A program made the position numbers and the translations under genes. Of a DNA stretch of 64,000 nucleotides, positions 19,944 through 27,090 are shown piece by piece. Origin of the DNA: Aggregatimonas sangjinii (GTDB taxonomy: Bacteria > Bacteroidota > Bacteroidia > Flavobacteriales > Flavobacteriaceae); contig NZ_CP040710.1 in the NCBI RefSeq assembly GCF_005943945.1, positions 4,633,501-4,697,500 on the forward strand, written 5' to 3'. The notes beneath the pieces were generated by a model, which did no database searches, was not told the origin of the DNA, and was given only the letters and a program-made list of their open reading frames with translations. Position 1 is the stretch's first letter, and each line of letters begins with the position of its first letter.

Positions 19944-21170
19944 ATGATTTTGAAAGAACCCATTTCCATCCGTTCCATCGCTTCGATATCCCCCTTGGGT
20001 TCCTCCCCTGAAGAAGTTTGGGAAAGCTATCTTAATCCCCGACCGTTTTTGCGAAGGGAACAGGTGGGCCATACGGAAGAATGGGTCGCGCGCTTACCTG
20101 ATGCTGCCAAAGCCGCAATCCATCGACTAAGACAATCGGATACGAACTATCGTAACCTCGACGATTCCGTACTTTTTGCGCTTTATGCTTCCCGAAAAGC
20201 GGTCGCGATGGCAGATTGGTCTTCAGGGGATAACTTCGGTATTAACCTTGGCTCTTCGCGGGGTGCTACGGGCCTACTTGAGCAGTATCATTCGGAGTTC
20301 CTAGAACAAAGAAAGACGGCAACGCTATCTTCACCGACCACCACCTTGGGCAATATCTCCTCCTGGGTGGCACATGACTTGCAGACCCGAGGCCCGGAAA
20401 TCTCGCATTCCATCACCTGTTCCACCGCCTTGCATGCCTTGTTGAATGGTGTGGCCTGGTTGCAAAGCGGTATGACAGATACCTTTTTGGTCGGCGGGAG
20501 TGAGGCACCTCTCACTCCTTTTACGATAGCGCAAATGAAGGCGTTAAAAGTATATTCAAATGTCAGGCTGAGCACTTCGACTCCGCTCAGCACGGACCCA
20601 GTCGAAGCCCAATCACGGGATACCATCATAACCTACCCTTGCCAGGCATTGCAGCTCGATAAAAAAAGAAACACCATGGTTTTGGGGGAAGGCGCCGCGG
20701 TGGCCTGTTTGGAAAAGGGAATTTCGAAGGATACCATGGCCCTAATCGAAGGCATAGGCTATGCCACAGAACTATTGGAACATAATGTTTCGATTTCGGC
20801 GGATGCCGTTTGCTTTCAACGTGCGATGAAAATGGCTTTGGGGAACATCGCTCCTGCTGAGGTAGATGCCATTGTGATGCATGCGCCCGGTACCGTGAAG
20901 GGGGATTTATCGGAGTATAAGGCGATACAACAAGTCTTTGGTGACCATATGCCTGCTTTGACCACCAACAAATGGAAAATCGGACATACGTTCGGGGCAT
21001 CCGGAATGCTCAGTGTTGAGTTGGCAGTGTTGATGCTGCAGCGGCAGCAGTTTGTTGGGGTGCCATTTAGGGTGTACGATACCGAACCGAAAAAGCTGGA
21101 ACGTGTGTTGGTGAATGCCGTTGGGTTTGGGGGGAATGCGGTGAGTGTGTTGTTGGGTAAGAATATATAG
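19944..21170 (+). CDS. Beta-ketoacyl-ACP synthase-like protein in the biotin cluster
   Basis: A 408-residue KAS I/II-type condensing enzyme. The elongating triad is intact: Cys159 in SITCSTALHAL, His313 in MHAPGT and His348 in KIGHTFGASG. GEG and GFGGNA motifs near the C-terminus also fit. The start at 19944 (MILKEPISIRSIAS) lies 5 bp after bioA, so it is in the biotin operon. No bioC, bioH, bioW or bioZ is visible here, so a job in pimeloyl-chain synthesis is a fair inference, not shown. An oddity: residues about 206-223 are encoded by a palindromic dispersed repeat (20561-20610) inserted in frame between the ALKVYSN and YPCQAL stretches. It could still be active, since the insert lies away from the catalytic residues. 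Confidence 0.88.
   Translation: MILKEPISIRSIASISPLGSSPEEVWESYLNPRPFLRREQVGHTEEWVARLPDAAKAAIHRLRQSDTNYRNLDDSVLFALYASRKAVAMADWSSGDNFGINLGSSRGATGLLEQYHSEFLEQRKTATLSSPTTTLGNISSWVAHDLQTRGPEISHSITCSTALHALLNGVAWLQSGMTDTFLVGGSEAPLTPFTIAQMKALKVYSNVRLSTSTPLSTDPVEAQSRDTIITYPCQALQLDKKRNTMVLGEGAAVACLEKGISKDTMALIEGIGYATELLEHNVSISADAVCFQRAMKMALGNIAPAEVDAIVMHAPGTVKGDLSEYKAIQQVFGDHMPALTTNKWKIGHTFGASGMLSVELAVLMLQRQQFVGVPFRVYDTEPKKLERVLVNAVGFGGNAVSVLLGKNI
20561..20610 (+). repeat. Palindromic REP-like repeat inside the ketosynthase gene
   Basis: About 50 bp with nested inverted repeats: CTGAGC (20568-20573) with GCTCAG (20585-20590), and CTTCGACT (20575-20582) with AGTCGAAG (20600-20607). The words CTTCGACT, CGCTCAG and GTCGAAG are typical of dispersed repeats common in bacterial intergenic DNA. 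It keeps the reading frame open and adds about 17-20 residues. Confidence 0.75.
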
Positions 21171-21185
21171 CCTAATGTTGTGCGT

Positions 21186-21761
21186 TTTATCAACTTTATT
21201 TAGAAGATATTTGGCATACGCATTGGCATAAATAAGAACAAGGTGTCTCGGAAAATAATATTGATATTTATGCTTTCATTCTTTGGACTTGGGAAGAGTA
21301 AAGCTCAAATTGAAAAGCCTAATAAGGCAAAAGGAATTATAGGTAGATACTATGAAGGCGATTTACCTGTGATAGTGAAATTAATAAATGAGTTACCGGA
21401 AAGTAAAGTGATGTCTGAATTAACTTTTTTAACTATCGTATCTTGGAAATACGACGGTAGTAAAAATAACGGAATGCCATCAACGGAAATCAATAACCGA
21501 ATGATAATTTTAGAAGACGCAATTGAAAACTCAATGAACTTTACTGATTTATTTACTCATGTTTACAGCAGAACTGGAAATAATTTAAAGGAATTCGCAT
21601 ATTATAGTAAGAATCAAAATCTATTTATGGAAATTTTAAATGGAACTCTAAAAAAACATGACGCTTATCCTATTGAAATCAATTTTTATGAGGATAAAGA
21701 ATGGATTGATTTTAAAACTGTCTTAAAGGATTTTGAGAAATAAGAACGATTTATCAACTTT
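21186..21761. repeat. 12-bp direct repeats flanking the DUF695 gene
   Basis: TTTATCAACTTT occurs exactly at 21186-21197 and again at 21750-21761, one copy on each side of the AT-rich DUF695 gene. This is what a small insertion, or recombination between short repeats, would leave. No terminal inverted repeats or transposase are seen. Confidence 0.55.
21243..21743 (+). CDS. DUF695 domain protein with signal-like N-terminus
   Basis: A 166-residue protein from a GTG start. The N-terminus (KIILIFMLSFFGLGKSKAQ) reads like a signal peptide ending at AQ. The rest is mostly alpha/beta, and its C-terminal half (THVYSRTGNNLKEFAYYSKN, then AYPIEINFYEDKEWIDF) resembles DUF695. The function is unknown. 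The gene is clearly more AT-rich than the biotin genes on both sides, separates the bioFDA-ketosynthase block from bioB, and is framed by 12-bp direct repeats, so it looks like recent cargo. No partner gene is present. Confidence 0.65.
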   Translation: MSRKIILIFMLSFFGLGKSKAQIEKPNKAKGIIGRYYEGDLPVIVKLINELPESKVMSELTFLTIVSWKYDGSKNNGMPSTEINNRMIILEDAIENSMNFTDLFTHVYSRTGNNLKEFAYYSKNQNLFMEILNGTLKKHDAYPIEINFYEDKEWIDFKTVLKDFEK

Positions 21762-21914
21762 CATCCTAGAGCCCTTGTTCGAGGAGTGCCTACCCCATGC
21801 ACAGCACAGCATGCACCTCTCTAGCGCTCGTCTGTGAAGACTGCCCACCACAACCATCGCAATCAGCTTAACTAAGGTGCCAAAGCACCCCCATTTACAA
21901 TTTGCCAAAACTAT

Positions 21915-21947
21915 TTTGGCATTTACCAGACCGAAAGGTTATTTTTG
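21915..21947 (+). promoter_or_regulatory. bioB promoter
   Basis: TTTG (21915-21918) and TATTTTTG (21940-21947) are 21 bp apart, a full match to the Bacteroidota -33/-7 pattern. The -7 box overlaps a possible upstream TTG start at 21945, which rules that start out and supports the ATG at 21969. Confidence 0.7.
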
Positions 21948-21968
21948 AATCAGTATACAATCCCATTT

Positions 21969-23057
21969 ATGAGCGAAACAAGACACAACTGGACCAAAGC
22001 CGAAATTCTGGATATTTACAACAAACCGCTGATGGAGCTGCTCTACGATGCCGCGACCATCCATCGGAGAAACCACGATCCGAACACGGTTCAGGTGTCC
22101 ACCTTATTGTCCATAAAAACCGGCGGTTGTCCTGAAGACTGTGGTTATTGTCCGCAAGCGGCGCGCTACCATACCGATATCGATGGAAACGATTTGATGA
22201 CCGTACCCCATGTTAAGGCTCAAGCACTCCGCGCGAAGGCTTCGGGAAGCTCACGGGTATGTATGGGAGCGGCATGGCGAAACGTAAAAGACGGTCCCGA
22301 GTTCGACCAGGTGCTCGAAATGGTACGCACCATCAACAAACTCGATATGGAGGTCTGCTGCACCTTGGGCATGATTACCGAAAACCAGGCCAAACGCTTG
22401 GCCGAGGCAGGGCTGTATGCCTACAACCACAATCTCGATACTTCCGAGGATTACTATAAGGATGTCATCTCTACCCGTGCCTTTGAAGACCGCTTGGACA
22501 CCATTGAAAACGTACGTAAAAGCAACGTAACGGTGTGTAGCGGAGGTATTATCGGGATGGGCGAAAAAGTCGAGGATAGGGCAGGAATGTTGGTCGCCCT
22601 TTCTTCCTTAAACCCACAGCCCGAGTCGGTACCTATTAATGCGTTGGTACCTGTTGAGGGCACGCCTATGGCCGATATGGAAAAAGTATCGATTTGGGAG
22701 ATGATCCGTATGGTCGCCACGACCCGTATCGTAATGCCGGAGACCCAAGTGCGTTTGTCGGCAGGGCGCACTGAAATGAGCAGGGAAGGACAAGCCATGT
22801 GTTTTTTCGCGGGGGCGAATTCCATCTTTGCCGGCGATAAATTGTTGACCACCCCCAATCCCGATGTAAATGAGGATATGGCCATGTTCAAACTACTGGG
22901 ATTGAATCCCCAAAAGCCATTTACCAAAGTATCCCAGCCCAAAACGGTAGAGGCCGCCGACTCCGAGCTACAACCATTAGGTGAAAAGCCAAAGTGGAGT
23001 CGCCCCGGGCATAGCATTGAACGGAACGAGATGGCCAAGGCATCCGGGAAGGGCTAG
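21969..23057 (+). CDS. bioB: Biotin synthase
   Basis: Radical-SAM enzyme that inserts sulfur into dethiobiotin. It has 362 residues from ATG 21969. The SAM cluster motif is CPEDCGYC (Cys54, Cys58, Cys61). Cysteines expected to hold the auxiliary 2Fe-2S cluster are seen in RVCMGAAWR, EVCCTLGM and TVCSGGIIGMGE, with the conserved arginine in VRLSAGR. The C-terminus has a family-variable tail rich in Ser and Lys. It has its own promoter and is separated from the other bio genes by an apparent insertion. No BirA-type operator could be recognised. Confidence 0.97.
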   Translation: MSETRHNWTKAEILDIYNKPLMELLYDAATIHRRNHDPNTVQVSTLLSIKTGGCPEDCGYCPQAARYHTDIDGNDLMTVPHVKAQALRAKASGSSRVCMGAAWRNVKDGPEFDQVLEMVRTINKLDMEVCCTLGMITENQAKRLAEAGLYAYNHNLDTSEDYYKDVISTRAFEDRLDTIENVRKSNVTVCSGGIIGMGEKVEDRAGMLVALSSLNPQPESVPINALVPVEGTPMADMEKVSIWEMIRMVATTRIVMPETQVRLSAGRTEMSREGQAMCFFAGANSIFAGDKLLTTPNPDVNEDMAMFKLLGLNPQKPFTKVSQPKTVEAADSELQPLGEKPKWSRPGHSIERNEMAKASGKG

Positions 23058-23108
23058 ATACTTGCGCTTCTTTACATTATTTTAAGAGAAATTTTCCATG
23101 AGGTTCCC

Positions 23109-23116
23109 TAAATTTG
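23109..23116 (+). promoter_or_regulatory. Bacteroidota -7 element for the cupin-like gene
   Basis: TAAATTTG matches TANNTTTG, 25 bp before the TTG start at 23142. No clear -33 element is visible. Confidence 0.45.
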
Positions 23117-23141
23117 GAACGCAATCTAAACCTGAACCCCA

Positions 23142-24005
23142 TTGAAGATACAGGACATACCCAGGGTGAAGTCCATTTCTAAAGAAGACTTTCTCGAGCA
23201 CTACTTTTGGCCTCAAAAACCCGTCGTGATCGAACAGGCGGTCGAAGATTGGCCCGCAATCGAGAAGTGGAATCTTAACTACATCAAGCAGGTCGCCGGC
23301 GAAAAAACGGTACCGCTTTACGATGACCGCCCAGTACATCACGAAGACGGCTTCAATGAGCCGCATGCCGAGATGAAGATGACCGATTATGTAGACCTCC
23401 TGAAATCCAAACCGACCAAATACCGTATTTTTCTATGGAATATCTTTAAGGAAGTACCTCAACTGCAAAAAGACTTTTCCATCCCGGATTTTGGAGTTAC
23501 CATCAAGAAAAAATTACCCATGCTTTTTTTCGGGGGAAGGGATTCCTTCACCTTTATGCACTACGATATCGACATGTCGAATATTTTCCATTTTCATTTT
23601 GAGGGAAGGAAGGAGTGCATTCTTTTTGCGCCATCCGAGACCAAATACCTGTACAAAGTACCGCATTCCTTGATTACACACGAAAGTATCGATTTTACGA
23701 ACCCCGATTTCAAACAGTGGCCGGTTCTGGAAAAAGCAACGGGGTACCAGACTTTTTTGGAACATGGCGAAATGCTTTTTATGCCAGAGGGCTACTGGCA
23801 TTATATGAAGTACCACACTGAAGGTTTTTCGATGAGTCTACGGTCGTGGCCTAAAAGGCCTATGAACTTCGTTAAAGGCGTGTACAACGTCTTCGGGCTC
23901 CGCACCTTCGATATTATGATGCGAAAGGTCCGGGGTCAGAAATGGATCGACTGGAAGAACAGAAAAGCCATTGAGCGAACGAACAAACTGGCCGCTAAAA
24001 TTTGA
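23142..24005 (+). CDS. JmjC/cupin-like domain protein (putative 2OG-Fe(II) oxygenase)
   Basis: A 287-residue cytoplasmic protein of the cupin_8/JmjC-like group. The N-terminal part has the FIH-like entry FLEHYFWPQKPVVIEQAVEDWPA. The iron triad is suggested by HYDID (H-x-D, about residues 146-148) and a distal His in MPEGYWHYMKY (about residue 217); HFHFEGRKECILFAP between them fits the family. It uses a TTG start at 23142 because no ATG occurs before residue 70 and a -7 box lies 25 bp upstream. Hydroxylation of a protein or small molecule is likely; the substrate is unknown. It follows bioB by 84 bp on the same strand. Confidence 0.8.
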   Translation: MKIQDIPRVKSISKEDFLEHYFWPQKPVVIEQAVEDWPAIEKWNLNYIKQVAGEKTVPLYDDRPVHHEDGFNEPHAEMKMTDYVDLLKSKPTKYRIFLWNIFKEVPQLQKDFSIPDFGVTIKKKLPMLFFGGRDSFTFMHYDIDMSNIFHFHFEGRKECILFAPSETKYLYKVPHSLITHESIDFTNPDFKQWPVLEKATGYQTFLEHGEMLFMPEGYWHYMKYHTEGFSMSLRSWPKRPMNFVKGVYNVFGLRTFDIMMRKVRGQKWIDWKNRKAIERTNKLAAKI

Positions 24006-24324
24006 TTGAAGAATACCGCGCTAAACGATAGTATAAACTTCCTTTCCTAAGTTTCTCGGTACTTTACTAATAGCCTGTAATTTAAATTTGATTATTAATT
24101 ACCTGATTGGCAATTTCTTACGAGGGTAAATATCCATTATGTCTCCCCGAGCGCAGTTGAGGGGTCTTTCGATGGCTGCATCTTTCAATTAGGTCTCGAC
24201 AGGTCCCTGTCTGGTCGGCAAGGCTGGCTTCACTTGGAATTAACGGTTGTCTTGTTTTGAGATTTTAATAGATGAATAGAACTGAGGTTTGTAGATCAAC
24301 GCTAGTCAACATCTTTAGAGAAGC
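24006..24324. other. Intergenic region with a degenerate palindromic repeat
   Basis: About 320 bp without a credible gene between the cupin-like gene and recX (convergent). At 24140-24172 there is a stretch with CTCCCCGAGCGCAGTTGA then GGGG, which resembles a decayed copy of the repeat family seen in the ketosynthase gene. A small hairpin, GACAG/CTGTC, follows at about 24204. No T-run terminator is clear. Confidence 0.6.
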
Positions 24325-24801
24325 CTATCCCACCAGTTCTTTCACTTTTCCGTAGACCAGATGGCTCTCCCAGCCGCGGTACAATAAATAATCGGCCAGT
24401 TTTTTTCGACGTTTTTTAAGATTGGTTTCGTTGATCTGCGAAACCCTTTTTCGGGCAAGGGCGTCCAAGGTTTCCAGATATACGGTATCGTCGATTTCCT
24501 TTAGTGCCGTTTTGATATTAAATCTAGAAATACCCCTGAATTTCAATTCATTTACGATTCGGTTTCTCCCCCATTTTTTAATCGTGAACTTTCCCCGTGC
24601 GTAGCTTTGCGCAAAGCGTTCTTCGTTCAGGTAATTCTCTTGGATCAAATGATTTATGATCAAATCGCTGGCCTCGGGTATCATTCCCATATCGCGAAGC
24701 TTTTGCCGCACCTCTTTGTGACAGCGTTCTTGATAAGCACAATAGCTTTCCAATTTACGGGTAGCTTCCTGCACGGTATAGTTGTTCGAATTGGTTTGCA
24801 A
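24325..24801 (-). CDS. recX: Regulatory protein RecX
   Basis: A small helical regulator that binds RecA filaments and limits their activity. It is 158 residues, the usual length. Three tandem three-helix RecX repeats are visible: KLESYCAYQERCHKEVRQKL, the middle YLNEERFAQSYARGKFTIKKWG segment with KFRGISRFNI, and the C-terminal KKLADYLLYRGWESHLV. It has a separate transcription unit downstream of the rng terminator on the minus strand. No recA is in the window. Confidence 0.93.
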   Translation of the reverse strand: MQTNSNNYTVQEATRKLESYCAYQERCHKEVRQKLRDMGMIPEASDLIINHLIQENYLNEERFAQSYARGKFTIKKWGRNRIVNELKFRGISRFNIKTALKEIDDTVYLETLDALARKRVSQINETNLKKRRKKLADYLLYRGWESHLVYGKVKELVG

Positions 24802-24839
24802 TGGATAGCGGTATTATGGAGTGAAAAGATAGCCATAAA

Positions 24840-24871
24840 AAAAGCGACCCCCGTTGCCGAAGGTCGCTTTT
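24840..24871 (-). terminator. Intrinsic terminator after rng
   Basis: A 10-bp stem, AAAAGCGACC paired with GGTCGCTTTT, with a 12-nt loop, 4 bp past the rng stop codon on the minus strand; it ends in a U-run when read on that strand. Confidence 0.85.
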
Positions 24872-24875
24872 GTAT

Positions 24876-26423
24876 TCAATAAATGGTTTTTCCGTCTTTA
24901 TCCTTAAAACGGTATTCAAGGTATGTATAGGCATCCCTCGGTTGTACTTTGATCCATTTTTTGTGTTCCAAGAACCACTTGAAACGGATGGATGGAAACC
25001 CTTTGGTAATATAGGCTGCAATGAACGGATGTATGTTCAATGAGATTTTACTATCCTTTTTAGGGCCTTTCAACAGTTTCTCAAGATCTACATTGATCTT
25101 GTCGATCAAGACGATAGGGGCTTCTACCTCGCCACCGCCATTGTTCGGATTTTCCTCTGTCGTTTTTATATTCATCTCGGGGCGCACCCGTTGACGTGTA
25201 ATCTGAATAAGACCAAACTTGCTCGGTGGCAATATTTTGTGTTTGGCCCGATCATCTTTCATCTCTTCCTTAAGATGTTCGAAAAGCTTTTTTCTGTGCT
25301 GTGGTTTCACCATATCGATAAAATCGATAACGATGATACCCCCCATGTCGCGCAGGCGCAGCTGCCGTGCGATTTCAGAGGCTGAAAGCATATTTACTTC
25401 CAGTGCAGTGTCTTCTTGATTTTTGGCCTTGTTCGAACGCGTACCGCTGTTCACGTCGATAACGTGTAGCGCTTCGGTATGTTCTATGATAAGGTAGGCA
25501 CCCCTGCTCATTGATGCAGTTCGGCCGAAAGAAGTCTTTATTTGCCTTTCTATCCCAAATTTTTCGAAAATGGGCACAGATGACTGGTACTGTTTTACCA
25601 TGGACTCTTTTCCCGGTGCGATTTCTTGCACGTAGTCCTGAATTTGTTCACAAAGCGTTTGGTCATCAACGTGTATTCCAGTAAAGGAATCGTTGAAAAC
25701 GTCCCTAAGTATGCTCGAGGCCCTATTGACCTCTACCAACACCTTTGAAGGGGGGTGCGCTTTGATTAATGCGTTGCACATTGTGGTCCATTTAGACAAC
25801 AAGTTCTCTAGATCTTTATCCAGTTCCGCGACTTTTTTGCCCTCGGCGACGGTACGTATAATAATCCCAAAACCTTTGGGTTTGATACTCATCACCAATC
25901 GTTTAAGCCTGTCTTTTTCTTTCTTGCTGCTAATTTTCTGTGAGACCGAAACACGGTCTGAGAAAGGCACCATAACAATATAACGGCCTGCAAAGGAAAG
26001 CTCCGAACTAATTCGTGGACCTTTGGTTGATATAGGTTCTTTAACGATTTGCACTAAAAGCGACTGATTGGCCTTGACTACATCGGTAATCACACCATTC
26101 TTGTCAATATCTTTTTCGAACGGAAAATTCTTTAGGCTGTAATCCTTGATTCTTCCGGTGCTAACGCCCTTAAGGAACTTTAGCATCGAGGACAATTGCG
26201 GCCCAAGGTCATGGTAATGCAAGAAGGCATCTTTTTCATAACCAACATTTACGAACGCGGCATTCAAACCGGTTACGGGCTTCCGTATCTTAGCGAGGAA
26301 TATATCCCCTACGGCAAAATTGTTGTTGTCCTCATCTTTATGCAATTCGGTGAGTTTCCCATCCTTTAACAGGGCAAAATCAACGGCATCTGAACTAGAT
26401 CTTACGATTAATTCTCTATTCAC
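24876..26423 (-). CDS. rng: Ribonuclease E/G family endoribonuclease
   Basis: Single-strand endoribonuclease for rRNA and mRNA processing. It is 515 residues, so it is the RNase G-like form without the long RNase E tail. The S1 domain is at about residues 35-120 (GDIFLAKIRKPVTGLNAAFVNVG, DAFLHYHDLG). The catalytic DNase I-like region has IDVNSGTRSNK and MGGIIVIDFIDM, with both metal-binding Asp residues present. The zinc-link CPxC motif found in E. coli RNase E/G is not evident: the corresponding LIQITRQRVRP stretch is followed by an acidic Asn/Gly-rich insert. It lies downstream of hup and the bS22-like gene on the minus strand. Confidence 0.93.
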   Translation of the reverse strand: MNRELIVRSSSDAVDFALLKDGKLTELHKDEDNNNFAVGDIFLAKIRKPVTGLNAAFVNVGYEKDAFLHYHDLGPQLSSMLKFLKGVSTGRIKDYSLKNFPFEKDIDKNGVITDVVKANQSLLVQIVKEPISTKGPRISSELSFAGRYIVMVPFSDRVSVSQKISSKKEKDRLKRLVMSIKPKGFGIIIRTVAEGKKVAELDKDLENLLSKWTTMCNALIKAHPPSKVLVEVNRASSILRDVFNDSFTGIHVDDQTLCEQIQDYVQEIAPGKESMVKQYQSSVPIFEKFGIERQIKTSFGRTASMSRGAYLIIEHTEALHVIDVNSGTRSNKAKNQEDTALEVNMLSASEIARQLRLRDMGGIIVIDFIDMVKPQHRKKLFEHLKEEMKDDRAKHKILPPSKFGLIQITRQRVRPEMNIKTTEENPNNGGGEVEAPIVLIDKINVDLEKLLKGPKKDSKISLNIHPFIAAYITKGFPSIRFKWFLEHKKWIKVQPRDAYTYLEYRFKDKDGKTIY

Positions 26424-26548
26424 CTGATTGTATTTATGTCCGTTCCCATTGCATCGGGAGCGGATAGATTAAACAATGCTGTAAACAAGTCGTAGCGACT
26501 TGCCGAGGTCTCTTTTCGAACCTCTCTGTCAAAGAACGTATTAAAATG

Positions 26549-26575
26549 AAAAAGTAGTTGAGACAACTACTTTTT
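26549..26575 (-). terminator. Terminator overlapping the end of the bS22-like gene
   Basis: A perfect 12-bp stem, AAAAAGTAGTTG paired with CAACTACTTTTT, around a 3-nt loop. The stop codon and last Lys codons of the small basic protein lie inside one arm. Symmetry means it could work in both directions, but transcription here is on the minus strand. Separately, a 7-bp hairpin CAAGTCG/CGACTTG lies at 26486-26502 in the rng leader. Confidence 0.85.
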
Positions 26576-26656
26576 CTTGTGACGGTTAGCTCTCCGGCGC
26601 TTTTTACGCTTATGGGTAGCTACCTTATGTCTTTTTCGTTTTTTACCGCTGGGCAT
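26567..26656 (-). CDS. Small basic AURKAIP1/COX24-domain protein (bS22/mS38-like ribosomal protein)
   Basis: A 29-residue protein that begins MPSGKKRKRHKVATHKRK and ends NRHKKK; 18 of its 29 residues are Lys or Arg. The pattern KRKRHKxxxHKRKKRRR matches the COX24/AURKAIP1 C-terminal domain, which forms mitochondrial mS38 and mycobacterial bS22, short helices buried in the small-subunit rRNA. It lies 24 bp downstream of an HU gene on the same strand and ends inside a perfect terminator hairpin, so it is a compact unit. It is easily missed in annotation because of its length. Ribosomal location is inferred from family likeness. Confidence 0.85.
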   Translation of the reverse strand: MPSGKKRKRHKVATHKRKKRRRANRHKKK

Positions 26657-26679
26657 AAAGTTTTACTTTTAGTTATTTA

Positions 26680-26970
26680 TTATTTTATGAGTACGTTACT
26701 CTTAACACCTTCTACAAAAACCTTAGCCGGTTTAAACGCTGGAATGTTGTGGGCAGCAATCTTGATTGTCGTATTCTTAGAGATGTTTCTACCTGTTTTC
26801 TCCGCTCTGGTTTTGATAATAAAACTTCCAAAACCTCTTAAATACACATTATTGCCACTTTCCAATGAAGATTTAACTTCTTCCATAAAGGATTCCACAG
26901 TTGCCTGAACATCTCCTTTTTCCATTCCCAGTTTATCCGAGATCTTTGCTACAATTTCCGCTTTCGTCAT
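26680..26970 (-). CDS. HU family DNA-binding protein
   Basis: A 96-residue nucleoid protein. The helical dimerisation part (MTKAEIVAKISDKLGMEKGDVQATVESFMEEVKSSL-type pattern) is followed by NNVYLRGFGSFIIKTRAEKTGRN, the flexible DNA-binding arm, and HNIPAFKPAK, the classical PAFKPGK-like signature that bends DNA. It is co-directional with the bS22-like gene and rng, and divergent from mutY. A TATATTTG box lies upstream. Whether it is HU or IHF-like in specificity cannot be told. Confidence 0.95.
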   Translation of the reverse strand: MTKAEIVAKISDKLGMEKGDVQATVESFMEEVKSSLESGNNVYLRGFGSFIIKTRAEKTGRNISKNTTIKIAAHNIPAFKPAKVFVEGVKSNVLIK

Positions 26971-27001
26971 GTTAAAATAGTATAGTTTGTTTTAGGGGTT
27001 G

Positions 27002-27009
27002 CAAATATA
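27002..27009 (-). promoter_or_regulatory. Bacteroidota -7 element for the HU gene
   Basis: Read on the minus strand, TATATTTG matches TANNTTTG, 31 bp before the HU start codon. The surrounding DNA is very AT-rich; no -33 TTTG is seen. Confidence 0.5.
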
Positions 27010-27090
27010 TAAATTAAATTTATTCTTTTATCCTGTACTACTAATTTTAAGTCTGTAAACCACTACTTTAGCCGTTTACGACCAATTACT

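Noticed and set aside
21220-21240. TTGGCATACGCATTGGC as a sigma-54 promoter of the DUF695 gene
   Set aside because: The -24 word is partly right, but the -12 GC is absent at the required spacing and the start codon is too close.
22454-23038. A 194-codon open frame antisense to bioB
   Set aside because: Fully covered by bioB; composition is that of a shadow frame.
16307-23141. BirA- or BioR-type operators in the biotin cluster
   Set aside because: No convincing inverted repeat of the BirA or BioR type was seen upstream of bioF or bioB.
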